From Modestobacter marinus (GTDB lineage Bacteria; Actinomycetota; Actinomycetes; Mycobacteriales; Geodermatophilaceae): a stretch of 64,000 nt of DNA. Below, piece by piece: positions 34,277 to 43,637 of this stretch (positions are counted from its first letter, which is position 1; the number at the start of each line of letters is the position of its first letter). Below the pieces are notes generated by a model. It saw only the letters and a program-made list of their open reading frames with translations, did no database searches and was not told the DNA's origin. The position numbers were made by a program, and so were the translations under genes. The stretch lies in assembly GCF_019799945.1 (NCBI RefSeq), contig NZ_JABGCH010000022.1:24678-88677 (forward strand), written 5' to 3'.

Positions 34277-34301
34277 ACAATCTGGCCGTCTGGGGTGCCG
34301 C

Positions 34302-36314
34302 TCAGGGCTCGGCGTACCAGGCGAACCCGAGCCCCGGCACGACCAGCCCGCCGTGCTCCACCCGCAGCGGGCCGTCGCTGGCCAGCACCAGCTCGTAGCT
34401 GCCGAAGCCGGTGACCGTGTCGGCGTCCACCACCTCCGGGTCGGGGGAGAAGTTGGCCAGCCCGACGAAGGCCCCGCTGCGGGGGTGCCGGCGCCGCCAG
34501 ACGAGGACCCGGTCGCTGCCGGCGTGCAGGACCGACGGCTCGGAGCCGCCGCGCAGGGCCGGCAGCGACCGCCGCACCTGCCCGAACCGGCACATCCGGG
34601 CGTACACCCGGCCCTCCAGGGTGGTGGGGTCGTGCCGCCGTCCGGCCGCCGGCCAGTCCATCAGCGGGCGGTGCATCCAGCGGTTGTCCGGCGCCCGGGA
34701 CGGGTCCTCGAGGTAGCGGTCGTCGTTGAGCAGGGCGATCTCGTCGCCCATGTACAGCAGGGGCACGCCGCCGTAGGCGAAGGCGACGGAGTAGAGCAGC
34801 ACCAGCCGCCGGATTCCGGCCTCCACGGCGTCGTCGTCGCCGCGTTCGAGCGCCGCCTCGATCCCGCACAGCGACGCCGCCGACCCGGAGATGCGGGCGT
34901 CGCCGGTCAGCGCGTTCTCCTGGAACAGCGCGCCCCGGGACGAGGACGCCGGGTAGTGGCCGGCGAAGAAGTCGTTGAGGAACCGGCGGTGCGAGTGCCC
35001 GCCCACGCCGATCGCGGCGGCGTCCTCGTCGGTGACCGCCCACCCGATGTCGTCGTGCCCCCGCACGTAGGTCACCCAGCTGGCGCGGGAGGGGATCGGC
35101 CGCATCCGGCGCAGTGCGGTGCGGGCCAGCCGGGCGTCCTGGGTGGCCAGGCTGCTCCACAGCAGCACCATGAGCTGGTTGTGGTAGGCCAGCTCGCACT
35201 CGGGCCGCTCCCGCTCGTGGCCGCCGAGGTAGGGCACCAGGTCGTCCGGGGCGACGATCGCCTCGGCCTTGAAGACGACGGCCGGGGCGGCCATCCGGGT
35301 GAGCGCGTGCAGCAGCTGCACCAGGTCGTGCACCTCGGGCTGGTTCTGGCAGCTGGTGCCCAGCCGCTTCCACATGAACGGGATGGCGTCCATCCGGAAC
35401 ACCTCGACGCCGCGGTTGGCCAGCCAGGTGATCTCGCCGAGCATGGCCAGGGTGACCTCGGGGTTGGCGTAGTCGAGGTCCCACTGGTAGCTCCAGAACG
35501 TCGTCCACACCCAGCCGCCGGCGCCGCCGCGGGCCTCCGGCACCCAGGTGAACGACCCGGGCGACCGGTCGGGGAAGACCTCGGGGATGGTCGCCTCGTA
35601 CGCGTCGGGCATCGTCCGGTCGGGGAACGCGGTGTAGAAGCCGGCGTAGGCGGGATCCCCGGCCAGCCAGCCGCGCGCCCAGGGGTGCTCGGCGGCGGTG
35701 TGGTTGAGCACCAGGTCGATGCACAGGCTGATGCCCCGCTCGCGCAGCGCCGCCGCCACCGTCTCCAGGTCCGCCATCGTGCCCAGCCGCGGATCGACCT
35801 GGCGGTAGTCGGCGACGGCGTAACCGCCGTCGTTCTCGCCCTCCCGCGGCCGCAGCAGCGGCATCAGGTGTAGGTAGGTGGTGCCCAGCTCGGAGAGGTG
35901 GTCCAGCCGGCCGGGGAGCTCGGCGAGCGTGCCGCTGAAGTGGTCGACGTAGCAGACGTAGCCCTGCATCCGCTCGTGCTGGAACCAGCCGGGGTCGATC
36001 TCGCGGCGGCGGTCGAGGCGCCGGAGCTCCGCCGGTCGCTCCGCCGCGGCGGCCAGGACGGTGCGCAGCGCCCGGGCGAGCAGCTCGTCGGGATCGGCGC
36101 GGGCGCCGTAGAGGGCGACGAGGGGCCCGTGCGCGTCGGCCAGCGCGATCTGCACCCGGGTCAGGAAGGCCTCGGCCTCGTCCGCGCCGAGCGCGGCGAC
36201 CGCGTCGGCGGCCAGCCCTGGGGACAGCCGCTGCCACGCCTCGTCGGCGAGCTGCCCTGCCGACCGCCGGCCGGTCGGGTCCAGAGGGGCGGACGACCGG
36301 CGCGGAGGCTGCAC
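34302..36314 (-). CDS. Amylosucrase (GH13, sucrose-using alpha-glucan synthase)
   Basis: 670 aa from GTG 36314, near the usual 630-650. An N-terminal helical domain (about 1-110) precedes the GH13 barrel. Nucleophile Asp309 in FRMDAIPFMWKRLGTSCQNQPEVH, acid/base Glu351 in FKAEAIV and Asp421 in RGHDDIGW form the catalytic triad. The MDAIPFMWKRLGTSC-N-PE-H string is characteristic of amylosucrase, which makes alpha-1,4-glucan and fructose from sucrose, and distinguishes it from trehalose synthase. DLVLNHTAAEHPWA and PLLYMGDEIALLND are also present. CATACT 6 nt upstream of the GTG suggests a leaderless mRNA. No sucrose transporter or fructokinase is adjacent. Confidence 0.92.
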   Translation of the reverse strand: MQPPRRSSAPLDPTGRRSAGQLADEAWQRLSPGLAADAVAALGADEAEAFLTRVQIALADAHGPLVALYGARADPDELLARALRTVLAAAAERPAELRRLDRRREIDPGWFQHERMQGYVCYVDHFSGTLAELPGRLDHLSELGTTYLHLMPLLRPREGENDGGYAVADYRQVDPRLGTMADLETVAAALRERGISLCIDLVLNHTAAEHPWARGWLAGDPAYAGFYTAFPDRTMPDAYEATIPEVFPDRSPGSFTWVPEARGGAGGWVWTTFWSYQWDLDYANPEVTLAMLGEITWLANRGVEVFRMDAIPFMWKRLGTSCQNQPEVHDLVQLLHALTRMAAPAVVFKAEAIVAPDDLVPYLGGHERERPECELAYHNQLMVLLWSSLATQDARLARTALRRMRPIPSRASWVTYVRGHDDIGWAVTDEDAAAIGVGGHSHRRFLNDFFAGHYPASSSRGALFQENALTGDARISGSAASLCGIEAALERGDDDAVEAGIRRLVLLYSVAFAYGGVPLLYMGDEIALLNDDRYLEDPSRAPDNRWMHRPLMDWPAAGRRHDPTTLEGRVYARMCRFGQVRRSLPALRGGSEPSVLHAGSDRVLVWRRRHPRSGAFVGLANFSPDPEVVDADTVTGFGSYELVLASDGPLRVEHGGLVVPGLGFAWYAEP

Positions 36315-36443
36315 GCGGGCAGTATGCCGTCCCCCGACCACCACGGTGACCGGGTCCACGGTCGATGCGTAACAGTGCTGCCGAGACGGGTACGCCCGGG
36401 GTCCCGTAGCCCGTGCGGGTGCCCTGCGACGAAGGAGATGGCC

Positions 36444-37271
36444 ATGAGCACCAAGGTCGAGGAGTCGATCCAGGTCGACGTCCCGGTGAGCACCGCCTAC
36501 AACCAGTGGACGCAGTTCGAGGACTTCCCCCACTTCATGGGCGGGGTGAAGGAGGTCCACCAGCACGACGACCAGCGCCTGCACTGGACGGCCGAGATCG
36601 CCGGCGTGCGGCGCGAGTGGGAGGCCACCATCCTCGAGCAGGTACCGGACCAGAAGATCGCCTGGGCGGCCACCGAGGGGGCCACGAACGCCGGCGCCGT
36701 CCGCTTCGTCTCCACCGGGCCGACGTCCACGACCGTGTACCTGACCCTGGAGTACGAGCCCGAGGGCCTGGTCGAGCAGGCCGGGGACAAGCTCGGCATC
36801 GTGGGACGCCAGGCCAAGGCCGACCTGAAGCGGTTCAAGGAGCTCATCGAGAGCGAGGGCTACGAGAGCGGCGCCTGGCGGGGCACGGTGAACGCGGGCG
36901 CCGGCGTCGGGACCCCGGGCGTCGAGGCCGCCGCGGCCTCGCGAGGGGACAGCGGCAAGGCGGGGATGTCCCCGACGGCCAAGATCGCCGGTGCGGCGGC
37001 GGCGGTGGCCGGCGTCGCGGCGGCGGGTGCCGCGGTGGCCGCGTCGAAGAGCGGGGAGACCGAGGAGCGGGACGTGCGCGAGTCCCAGCCGGTCACCATC
37101 GCCGAGGAGGTCACCGTCGTGGAGCAGCCGCCGCCGGACACCGTCCGCACCGACGTGCTCGTGGACGAGTCGGGGACGGCGGGCTACTCGACCACGCCGT
37201 CCACGGAGGGCGTCGAGACCGGGACCCAGCGGCCTGACGACGACCCGATGATCGGCGGCGGCAGCCGCTGA
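36444..37271 (+). CDS. SRPBCC/cyclase-dehydrase family protein with Ala-rich tail
   Basis: 275 aa from ATG 36444, with GAAGGAG six bases upstream (ATG 36438 also possible). Residues about 1-145 form a START/SRPBCC domain (VEESIQVDVPVSTAYNQWTQFEDFPHFMGGVKEVHQ, WTAEIAGVRREWEATILEQVPDQKIAWAATEGATNAGAVRF), a fold that binds hydrophobic ligands. Then comes an Ala/Gly-rich hydrophobic stretch (about 180-205, TAKIAGAAAAVAGVAAAGAAVAA) that could be a membrane segment, and an acidic, Thr-rich tail. Comparable proteins are often stress-induced in actinobacteria. It is monocistronic between two terminators. Role unknown. Confidence 0.83.
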   Translation: MSTKVEESIQVDVPVSTAYNQWTQFEDFPHFMGGVKEVHQHDDQRLHWTAEIAGVRREWEATILEQVPDQKIAWAATEGATNAGAVRFVSTGPTSTTVYLTLEYEPEGLVEQAGDKLGIVGRQAKADLKRFKELIESEGYESGAWRGTVNAGAGVGTPGVEAAAASRGDSGKAGMSPTAKIAGAAAAVAGVAAAGAAVAASKSGETEERDVRESQPVTIAEEVTVVEQPPPDTVRTDVLVDESGTAGYSTTPSTEGVETGTQRPDDDPMIGGGSR

Positions 37272-37277
37272 CCGCCC

Positions 37278-37310
37278 GCGGCCGGTGGGGGAGCTTCCCC
37301 CACCGGCCGC
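37278..37310. terminator. Strong bidirectional hairpin terminator
   Basis: Perfect 15-bp stem (GCGGCCGGTGGGGGA at 37278-37292 with TCCCCCACCGGCCGC at 37296-37310) and loop GCT, between the convergent SRPBCC and fbiC stops. A CTCCTTTC stretch follows on the plus strand. Confidence 0.88.
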
Positions 37311-37316
37311 CTCCTT

Positions 37317-39911
37317 TCAGACCAGCTTGAGCGCTCGGCGGCCCGCCTCCGAGCGGGCGGTGGCGAGCCGCTCGGCCGTCGGGGTGCCGTAGTCGGTGGT
37401 GCGCTGCCGCGCGGGCCGGCCGATCGCGGCGGCCATCGCCTCCAGTTCAGCGACCGTCTTCAGCGACCCGTTCCCCGAGCCGGCCATCCGGCTGATCGTC
37501 TCCTCCATCAACGTGCCGCCGAGGTCGTTGGCGCCGCCGTTCAGCATCGCCTGGGTGCCGGCGTCGCCGAGCTTCACCCACGAGGTCTGGATGTTGGGGA
37601 TCCGCCCGTGCAGCAGCAGCCGCGCGACCGCGTGGACGGCCCGGTTCTCCCGGTTCGTCGGCCCGGGTCGGGCCACGCCCGCGAGGTAGATCGGCGCGTT
37701 GTGGTGCACGAAGGGCAGCAGCACGAACTCCCGGAACCCGCCGGTCTCGTCCTGGACCCCGGCCAGCGTGCGCAGGTGTGCCACCCAGTGGGCGGGGGTG
37801 TCGACGTGGCCGTACATCATCGTCGACGTCGTCGGCAGCCCGACCCGGTGGGCGGTCGTGACGATCTCCAGCCAGGTGGCCGTGGGCAGCTTGCCCTTGG
37901 TGAGCACCCAGCGGACGTCGTCGTCGAGGATCTCCGCGGCGGTGCCCGGGAGGGAGTCCACGCCGGCCTCCTTCGCGGCGACCAGGAAGTCACGGAACGA
38001 CAGCCCGGTGCGAGCCGCGCCGTTGACCACCTCCATCGGTGAGAAGGCGTGCAGGTGGATGTCCGGCTGCCGGTCCTTCACCGTGCGCGCGAGGTCCAGG
38101 TAGGCGGTGCCGGGCAGGTCGGGGTGGATGCCGCCCTGCATGCAGATCTCGGTGGCCCCGCCGGCCCACGCCTCGTCGACCCGGTCGCCGACCTGCTGCA
38201 TCGACAGCGTGTAGGCGTCGGCGTCGGTGCGCCGCTGGGCGAACGCGCAGAACCGGCAGCCGGTGTAGCAGACGTTGGTGAAGTTGATGTTCCGGTTCAC
38301 CACGTAGGTGACGTCGTCGCCGTTGACGTCCCGGCGGACGGCGTCGGCCAGCGACGCGAGCGCCGCCAGGTCCGGTCCGTCGGCACCCAGCAGAGCCAGG
38401 TACTCGGCGTCGGTCAGCCCGGCCGGGTCGGCCTCGGCGTGCCGCAGGGCGGCGCGCACCTCCGGGTCGCCGACGGTCAGCGCGGTGGACCGGCCGTCCC
38501 GGGCGGCGACGGTCTGCTCGCGCAGGTCGGCCCAGTCGCCGTACACCGCGTCGAAGTCGCTGCGCCGGTCGCCGGTCCGCCCGACTGTGTCGACCTCCAC
38601 GTGCAGGTCGACCCGGCCCGAGGAGGTCCACGCCTCGTCCGGCTCCTGCCACGGCAGCCCGGCCGGGATGCGCCCCTCGACGGCGAGCCCGTCGGGACCG
38701 GACAGCGCCGCGACGTGCGGACGCACCCGCGGGTCCAGCCACGGCTCGGGCTGCTGCACGTAGCCGGGCTGGGCGGCCAGCCGCTCGCGCAGGGTGAAGC
38801 CCGCCTCGGCGGAGAGCGCCGCCAGCTTGTCGGTGTTCGGCCAGGGACGCTCAGGGTTGACGTGGTCGGGGGTAAGCGGGCTGACCCCGCCCCAGTCGTC
38901 GACGCCGGCGCGCAGCAGCAGCCCGAGCTCGGTGGAGTCCGACAGGTTCGGCGGTGCCTGCACCCGGGCCTTGGGGCCGAGCAGCAGCCGGGTGACGGCG
39001 ACGGCGGCGACGTACTCCTGCAGGTCCAGGTCGTCGTGCCCGGCCATCGCGGTGCGCGGCTTGGCCCGGAAGTTCTGCACGATGACCTCTTGCACGTGCT
39101 GGTGCCGCCGCGCCGACGCCCGGATCCGGAGGACGGCGTCGACCCGCTCGGCGTAGGTCTCGCCGATGCCCAGCAGCACCCCGGTGGTGAACGGGACGGC
39201 GGAGCGACCGGCGTCCTCGAGCACCCGCAGCCGGACGGCGGGCTCCTTGTCCGGGCTGCCGAAGTGCGGACCGCCCGGCTCCGACCACAGCCGGGTCGCC
39301 GTCGTCTCCAGCATCATGCCCATGGACGCCGACACCGGCTTGAGCCGCTGCAGCTCCTCCCACGACAGCACGCCCGGGTTCAGGTGGGGCAGCAGCCCGG
39401 TCTCCTCCAGCACCCGGATCGCCATCGCCCGCAGGTAGGCCAGCGTCGAGTCGAAGCCGTGCGCCTCCAGCCACTCGGCGGCCACCGGCCAACGGTCCTC
39501 GGGGCGGTCGCCGAGGGTGAAAAGCGCCTCCTTGCAGCCCAGCGCCGCACCCTCCCGGGCGATGGCGAGCACCTCGTCGGGGGAGAGGAACGGCGCTCGG
39601 CCCTCGGCGCGCAGCTGCCCCGGGGTGGTGACGAACGTGCAGTAGTGGCAGCGGTCCCGGCACAGGCGGGTGAGCGGGATGAACACCTTGCGGCTGTAGG
39701 TCACCACGCGCGGCCGCCCGGCCGACGCCAGCCCGGCGTCGCGCACAAGCCCCGCGGCTCCGAGCAGCCGGTCCAGCGGTTCGCCGTCGCCCAGGCCGCG
39801 GGCGTGCAGCAGCACCTCCGCCTCGGTGGCGTCCAGGGGCTGACCGCGCTCGGCGCGGACCACGGCCCGGCGGACGGCGGTGGCGGAGGGGGACAGCGGC
39901 GACTCGGTCAT
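37317..39911 (-). CDS. fbiC: Bifunctional FO synthase (CofG-CofH fusion)
   Basis: 864 aa from ATG 39911, the typical FbiC length. Two radical-SAM domains are fused: the N-terminal CofG-like half with iron-sulfur motif CRDRCHYC (about 83-90) and the C-terminal CofH-like half with CYTGCRFC (about 546-553). Together they make 7,8-didemethyl-8-hydroxy-5-deazariboflavin (FO), the chromophore of coenzyme F420, from tyrosine and a flavin-pathway intermediate. Segments such as [41 protein letters not shown] and [12 protein letters not shown] are conserved. It appears transcribed alone, being separated from the upstream ABC genes by a hairpin element. The other F420 genes (fbiA, fbiB, fbiD) are not in the window. 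Confidence 0.96.
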   Translation of the reverse strand: MTESPLSPSATAVRRAVVRAERGQPLDATEAEVLLHARGLGDGEPLDRLLGAAGLVRDAGLASAGRPRVVTYSRKVFIPLTRLCRDRCHYCTFVTTPGQLRAEGRAPFLSPDEVLAIAREGAALGCKEALFTLGDRPEDRWPVAAEWLEAHGFDSTLAYLRAMAIRVLEETGLLPHLNPGVLSWEELQRLKPVSASMGMMLETTATRLWSEPGGPHFGSPDKEPAVRLRVLEDAGRSAVPFTTGVLLGIGETYAERVDAVLRIRASARRHQHVQEVIVQNFRAKPRTAMAGHDDLDLQEYVAAVAVTRLLLGPKARVQAPPNLSDSTELGLLLRAGVDDWGGVSPLTPDHVNPERPWPNTDKLAALSAEAGFTLRERLAAQPGYVQQPEPWLDPRVRPHVAALSGPDGLAVEGRIPAGLPWQEPDEAWTSSGRVDLHVEVDTVGRTGDRRSDFDAVYGDWADLREQTVAARDGRSTALTVGDPEVRAALRHAEADPAGLTDAEYLALLGADGPDLAALASLADAVRRDVNGDDVTYVVNRNINFTNVCYTGCRFCAFAQRRTDADAYTLSMQQVGDRVDEAWAGGATEICMQGGIHPDLPGTAYLDLARTVKDRQPDIHLHAFSPMEVVNGAARTGLSFRDFLVAAKEAGVDSLPGTAAEILDDDVRWVLTKGKLPTATWLEIVTTAHRVGLPTTSTMMYGHVDTPAHWVAHLRTLAGVQDETGGFREFVLLPFVHHNAPIYLAGVARPGPTNRENRAVHAVARLLLHGRIPNIQTSWVKLGDAGTQAMLNGGANDLGGTLMEETISRMAGSGNGSLKTVAELEAMAAAIGRPARQRTTDYGTPTAERLATARSEAGRRALKLV

Positions 39912-39927
39912 CGACGGCGACGCTAGC

Positions 39928-40006
39928 CGAAGGACCCCCTGCCGCTGGCCCCCGTGCCGGGTCCCGCCGCGAGCTTGCGAGCGGTGGGGGGCAAGGGGGT
40001 CCTTCG
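39928..40006. repeat. Stop-codon-abutting C-rich hairpin element, copy C
   Basis: It begins immediately after the permease stop (minus strand reads stop, then CGAAGGACCCCCTTGCC) and closes with the complementary arm at 39928-39943 (one bulge). The core CTCGCAAGCTCGCGGCGG is nearly identical to copy A at 1413-1475. It may end the sigma/ABC transcript before fbiC. Confidence 0.65.
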
Positions 40007-40855
40007 TCAGATGTCGCGGCGCTGGAAGGACAGGGCCGTCAGCCCCCAGATCATGGCCACCCACACCGCGGCCCAGGCCAGGTAGGCCGGGGTCAGCGGA
40101 GCGTCGCTCAGGAACGGGAACCCGCCCTCGCCGGGACCCATCTGGGGCAGGGCGATCGGGTCCTGGAAGGCGTTCATGGCCCCCCGCCACAGGCCGTCGG
40201 TGGGCAGCAGCACCCGCGACACGGTGCCCACCCGCTCCACGCCCTCGTTGCCCAGGGCGCCGCCGATCCCGCCGACCACGCCCGCGACCCACGTCGCGCC
40301 GAAAAGCCCGACCGCGACGATGCCCGACGCCATCGCCGACACGACGCTGGACAGCAGCAGGGCCAAGGTCAGCAGGACCACCGTCTCGGCCGCGAGCAGC
40401 GCGAGCCCGGCGGCGGGTGCCGGTGGCCAGTAGCCGACGGTCCCCCGGACCACGAGGATCTGGGCGAGGCCGGCCAGGACCACGTACCCGCAGCCGAAGG
40501 TGACCAGGCCGAGCCACTTCCCGAGCAGGACCGACGAGCGGCGGACCGGCCGCGCGAGGAGCGCCAGCGCCTGCCCCGACTCCACCTCGCCGGCCAGCGT
40601 GGGCCCGGCGAGGAACGCCGTGCCGATCGCCGCGATGAGGCTCATCCCGAACATGATCAGGTTGAGCAGCAGGGAGGCCACGAGCCGCGCCTCGCCGCTG
40701 GTCATCGTGCCCAGCTCGGAGTCCAGGCCGACGAGCCGGGAGAAGCCCCAGGCGCTGAGCACGAGGAGCACCACGGTCAGCACCAGGAGCGCCCAGATCA
40801 CCCGCCGCCGGGCGGCCTCGCGCAGGGTGAGCCCGGCGATGGTGAGCGCCGTCAC
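40007..40855 (-). CDS. ABC transporter permease (ABC2 type)
   Basis: 282 aa from GTG 40855, which has AGGAGG four bases upstream; a reading to 40885 is less likely. Six hydrophobic spans and the conserved cytoplasmic segment [36 protein letters not shown] mark it as an ABC-2 exporter permease of the NatB/NosY-like kind. It pairs with the ATPase encoded just upstream (stop at 40929). The four genes sigma, anti-sigma, ATPase and permease are in one direction. Substrate unknown. Confidence 0.88.
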   Translation of the reverse strand: MTALTIAGLTLREAARRRVIWALLVLTVVLLVLSAWGFSRLVGLDSELGTMTSGEARLVASLLLNLIMFGMSLIAAIGTAFLAGPTLAGEVESGQALALLARPVRRSSVLLGKWLGLVTFGCGYVVLAGLAQILVVRGTVGYWPPAPAAGLALLAAETVVLLTLALLLSSVVSAMASGIVAVGLFGATWVAGVVGGIGGALGNEGVERVGTVSRVLLPTDGLWRGAMNAFQDPIALPQMGPGEGGFPFLSDAPLTPAYLAWAAVWVAMIWGLTALSFQRRDI

Positions 40856-40928
40856 GAGTCCTCCTCGCTGGCGCTCGTCGGCCACGCGACGAGCCGTGCT
40901 GTGTCCATTCGTGACCTCGCGAGCTCGG

Positions 40929-41915
40929 TCACGTCCCGGCCCCCACGGAACCGGGCTCCTCGTGCCGCAGGATGCCGAGCAGGCGCTCCTCGAGGCTGAT
41001 CCGCACCGGCTCGACGGCGTGCACGCGAACTCCGAGGCCGACCAGGTCGCGCACGAGCTCGGGCACGGTCTCGCCGTCGTCGTCGGCCGGCAGCGCGACG
41101 GTGAACCAGTCGCCGCTGCGGGTCAGCGAGCCGGCCGCCCTCATCCGGTCCTCCGCGCGGCGGTCCGCGGAGGCCAGTCGCAGCCGCACCTCACGCTGCC
41201 CGAGGAGCTCGGCCAGCGTGCCCGAGGCCGCCACCCGGCCTCCGTCGAGGACCACCACCCGGTCGCAGACCCGCTCGACCTCGCCGATCAGGTGGGAGTT
41301 GAGCAGCACCGCCACGCCCCGTGACCTCAGTGACAGCACGAGGTCGCGGACGTCGACCCGGCCGACCGGGTCCAGGGCGCTGGTCGGCTCGTCCAGCACG
41401 ACGAGATCCGGCCCCGCGACGAGGGCGACCGCGAGTCCCAGGCGCTGTTGCATGCCCTTGGAGAAGCCGCCCACCCGGTCACCGGCCCGGTCGCCGAGAC
41501 CGACCAGGGCGAGGACCTCCTGCCGTTCCGCGGGCGGCACCCGGACGCCGGCGAGCCGCACGTGCAACGCCAGCACCTCCGCCGCGGTGAGCCACGGCTG
41601 GTAGCGGAAGAGCTCGGGCAGGTACCCGACCCGCGCGCGGCCGCGGGGGTCGAGGGCCGGCCGGCCGAGCAGCAGGACCTCACCGGCGTCGGGCCGGGCG
41701 AGCCCGAGGAGCATCTTGATGACCGTGGTCTTGCCCGCGCCGTTGGGGCCGAGCAGTCCGACCACCTCGCCGCGAGCCACGGTGAAGGAGACCCCGTCGA
41801 CGGCGGTGCGCCGGCCGTAGCGCTTGCGCAGACCGGAGCACCACACCGCCGGCGACGGAGGCAGCCCGGCGAGGAGCTGCTCCGCCCCCCGGACATCGGG
41901 ACCGGCGGCCGCCAC
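40929..41915 (-). CDS. ABC transporter ATP-binding protein
   Basis: 328 aa from GTG 41915, which shares one base with the TAG stop of the anti-sigma gene, so translation is coupled. Motifs: Walker A GPNGAGKTT, Q-loop region YLPELFRYQPWLTAAEVL, signature FSKGMQQRLGLA, Walker B LVVLDEPTSALDP and the switch region LLNSHLIGEVERVCDRVVVLDGG. The C-terminal 90 residues are the extra domain common in BcrA/NatA-type exporters. Works with the adjacent permease, probably exporting a lipid, antibiotic or similar amphiphile; this is inferred. Confidence 0.93.
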   Translation of the reverse strand: MAAAGPDVRGAEQLLAGLPPSPAVWCSGLRKRYGRRTAVDGVSFTVARGEVVGLLGPNGAGKTTVIKMLLGLARPDAGEVLLLGRPALDPRGRARVGYLPELFRYQPWLTAAEVLALHVRLAGVRVPPAERQEVLALVGLGDRAGDRVGGFSKGMQQRLGLAVALVAGPDLVVLDEPTSALDPVGRVDVRDLVLSLRSRGVAVLLNSHLIGEVERVCDRVVVLDGGRVAASGTLAELLGQREVRLRLASADRRAEDRMRAAGSLTRSGDWFTVALPADDDGETVPELVRDLVGLGVRVHAVEPVRISLEERLLGILRHEEPGSVGAGT

Positions 41916-42976
41916 TACCGCAGCTCGCGCGCCACGGACAGCACCTCGTCGGTGGTGAGGGTGCCGGCGACCCCGGTCAGCACGCCGTCCTCGACCCACA
42001 CCACGCCGGCCATGGTGCTGTCGCGGGAGGTGAGCAGCGTGGCCGGTGAACCGTCGACGTCGGTGGTCGCACTCGTCACCAGCTCCGCGGGCACGGGCAG
42101 CGGGAGGGTCGTCCCGTCGCCGGTCAGCTCGCGCAGCTGAGCGGCGAGCTCCGCGGGCAGCCCGGGCTGGGACAGCAGGTAGTCGCGGACCGTGCTGAAC
42201 GGGACCCCGTCGGAGGACACCGACGGCGCGACGGCGCGGGCGACGACGAGGGCGGGCAGCCCGCTCGACGACGACCACATCTGGACCGCACCCGGTCCGG
42301 CGGCGAGCTGGAACCGGCTGCCGTCCAGCTCGGCCGGCGGCGCGGTGCCGCCCGCCGCCACGGCCCGCTCGGCGGAGAAGGTGAACACGGCGGTCACCGG
42401 GCCGCCGGCGCTGATCGCCGGGACACCGGTCACGCCGGCCGGCAGCGAGGCGACCTCCGGAATGCTGAGCCCGGTCGCCTCCTCGGCGGCGGCCACGTCG
42501 GCGACGGGCTGCACGTCGGGCTGCTGGACGACCTCGAGGTCGCCGTACGCCGAGAGGTCCGGCAGCCGGACGAGGTCCGCGTCGCTGACCGCTACCGGCG
42601 TGACCTGCTCGGCGCGGAAGATCTGCAGCCAGTCCGCGGCCGCTGCGGCACCCGCGCCGGTGAGGACGAGGACGACGCCGAGCACGGCGACGGTCGGGCT
42701 GCGCAGGGCCGTCCGCCACCGCCGGACGGGCGCGGCCGCCGGGGCGCGGTGGGTGGCGGCGGCGTCGACGGTGACCGCGAACCGACGCCAGGCGAGGTCG
42801 ACGTCCGGGGCAGCCGGGGTGTGCAGCGCCGCGGCCGCGGCCGTGGCGTCCTCGCGGGCGGTGGCCAGCCCGGTGAGGCAGACCGGACAGCCGGCGACGT
42901 GCTCGCGATCGCTGTCGGGGACGCCGGCCGGCTCGTCGAGCAGCCGGCGCAGGGTGCCGTCAGTCGGATGACGCAT
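41915..42976 (-). CDS. Zinc-finger anti-sigma factor-like membrane protein
   Basis: 353 aa from ATG 42976, which overlaps the sigma gene end by 17 bp. The N-terminus has HVAGCPVCL (His-x3-Cys-x2-Cys), the zinc-binding anti-sigma signature, at about residues 26-34. One transmembrane helix follows at about 95-113 (SPTVAVLGVVLVLTGAGAAAAADW). The long external part (about 115-353) is beta-rich, with FTFSAERAVAAGGTAPPAELDGSRFQL and TVRDYLLSQPGLPAELAAQLREL, and may sense an envelope signal. It should hold the adjacent ECF sigma factor at the membrane. Being co-transcribed with an ABC exporter hints that the exporter counters the signal. Confidence 0.85.
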   Translation of the reverse strand: MRHPTDGTLRRLLDEPAGVPDSDREHVAGCPVCLTGLATAREDATAAAAALHTPAAPDVDLAWRRFAVTVDAAATHRAPAAAPVRRWRTALRSPTVAVLGVVLVLTGAGAAAAADWLQIFRAEQVTPVAVSDADLVRLPDLSAYGDLEVVQQPDVQPVADVAAAEEATGLSIPEVASLPAGVTGVPAISAGGPVTAVFTFSAERAVAAGGTAPPAELDGSRFQLAAGPGAVQMWSSSSGLPALVVARAVAPSVSSDGVPFSTVRDYLLSQPGLPAELAAQLRELTGDGTTLPLPVPAELVTSATTDVDGSPATLLTSRDSTMAGVVWVEDGVLTGVAGTLTTDEVLSVARELR

Positions 42977-43475
42977 GTGCGTTCAACTCCTTGCGCAGGG
43001 CGGACTCGGCGCGTCGGACGGTCGTGCCGACGCTGCCGGGGGAGAGGTCGAGGGCTGCGGCGACGTCGGCGTAGCTCAGCCCGCTGTGCCGGAGGACCAG
43101 GGCGGCGGCCTGCTTGTGGGGCAGCTTCGCCAGCGCGGCGCGCACCCGGCCGCGCTCGTCGAGCACGACGACGGCGTCGGCCACGTCCGGGGCGACGTCG
43201 TCCTCGCGCGCGGCGTGCTCGCGGGAGGCCCGCCGGCGGCCGGAGCGCAGCACGTTCAGCGCCGTGTGCACCGCGGCCACGTGCAGCCACCGCGGCGCCT
43301 CCGCGGCCGGGACCACGGAGCGGCTGAAGGCCAGGAACACCTCCTGCGCCACGTCCTCGGCGTCGTCGGGCGAGCCGAGCACGCGGGCGGCCGCGGCGAC
43401 GACACGGGCGTAGTCGGCGCGGAAGACCGGCTCGAGGTCGGCGCGCACGTCCCCACGGGCGGGCGGACTCGACAC
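42960..43475 (-). CDS. ECF-family RNA polymerase sigma factor
   Basis: 171 aa from GTG 43475 with GGGAGGG seven bases upstream; the longer reading to 43583 lacks this. Region 2 (about 15-80: FRADYARVVAAAARVLGSPDDAEDVAQEVFLAFSRSV) and region 4 (about 105-165: LAKLPHKQAAALVLRHSGLSYADVAAALDLSPGSVGTTVRRAESALRKEL) are clear, and there is no sigma-3, as in ECF factors of the SigE/SigM-like group. It is the first gene of a sigma / anti-sigma / ABC ATPase / ABC permease operon and may transcribe it autogenously. Confidence 0.92.
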   Translation of the reverse strand: MSSPPARGDVRADLEPVFRADYARVVAAAARVLGSPDDAEDVAQEVFLAFSRSVVPAAEAPRWLHVAAVHTALNVLRSGRRRASREHAAREDDVAPDVADAVVVLDERGRVRAALAKLPHKQAAALVLRHSGLSYADVAAALDLSPGSVGTTVRRAESALRKELNAHASSD

Positions 43476-43637
43476 GCTGGCGCCCTCCCGTCCGGTCCGC
43501 CGCAGTACAGCACCCCGCGGCGCGGGCAGCACTGCTGCCGACGTCAGGGCGGGGGTGCCTCGGCCGCGCCGGATGGGGTCCACACACGTACAGCACCGCC
43601 GACGCCCCGGATGTGACGCGGCCCCGGGCGCGTCACC

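Noticed and set aside
34302-36314. Trehalose synthase or other alpha-amylase instead of amylosucrase
   Set aside because: The MDAIPFMWKRLGTSC-N-PE-H pattern around the nucleophile is the amylosucrase form.
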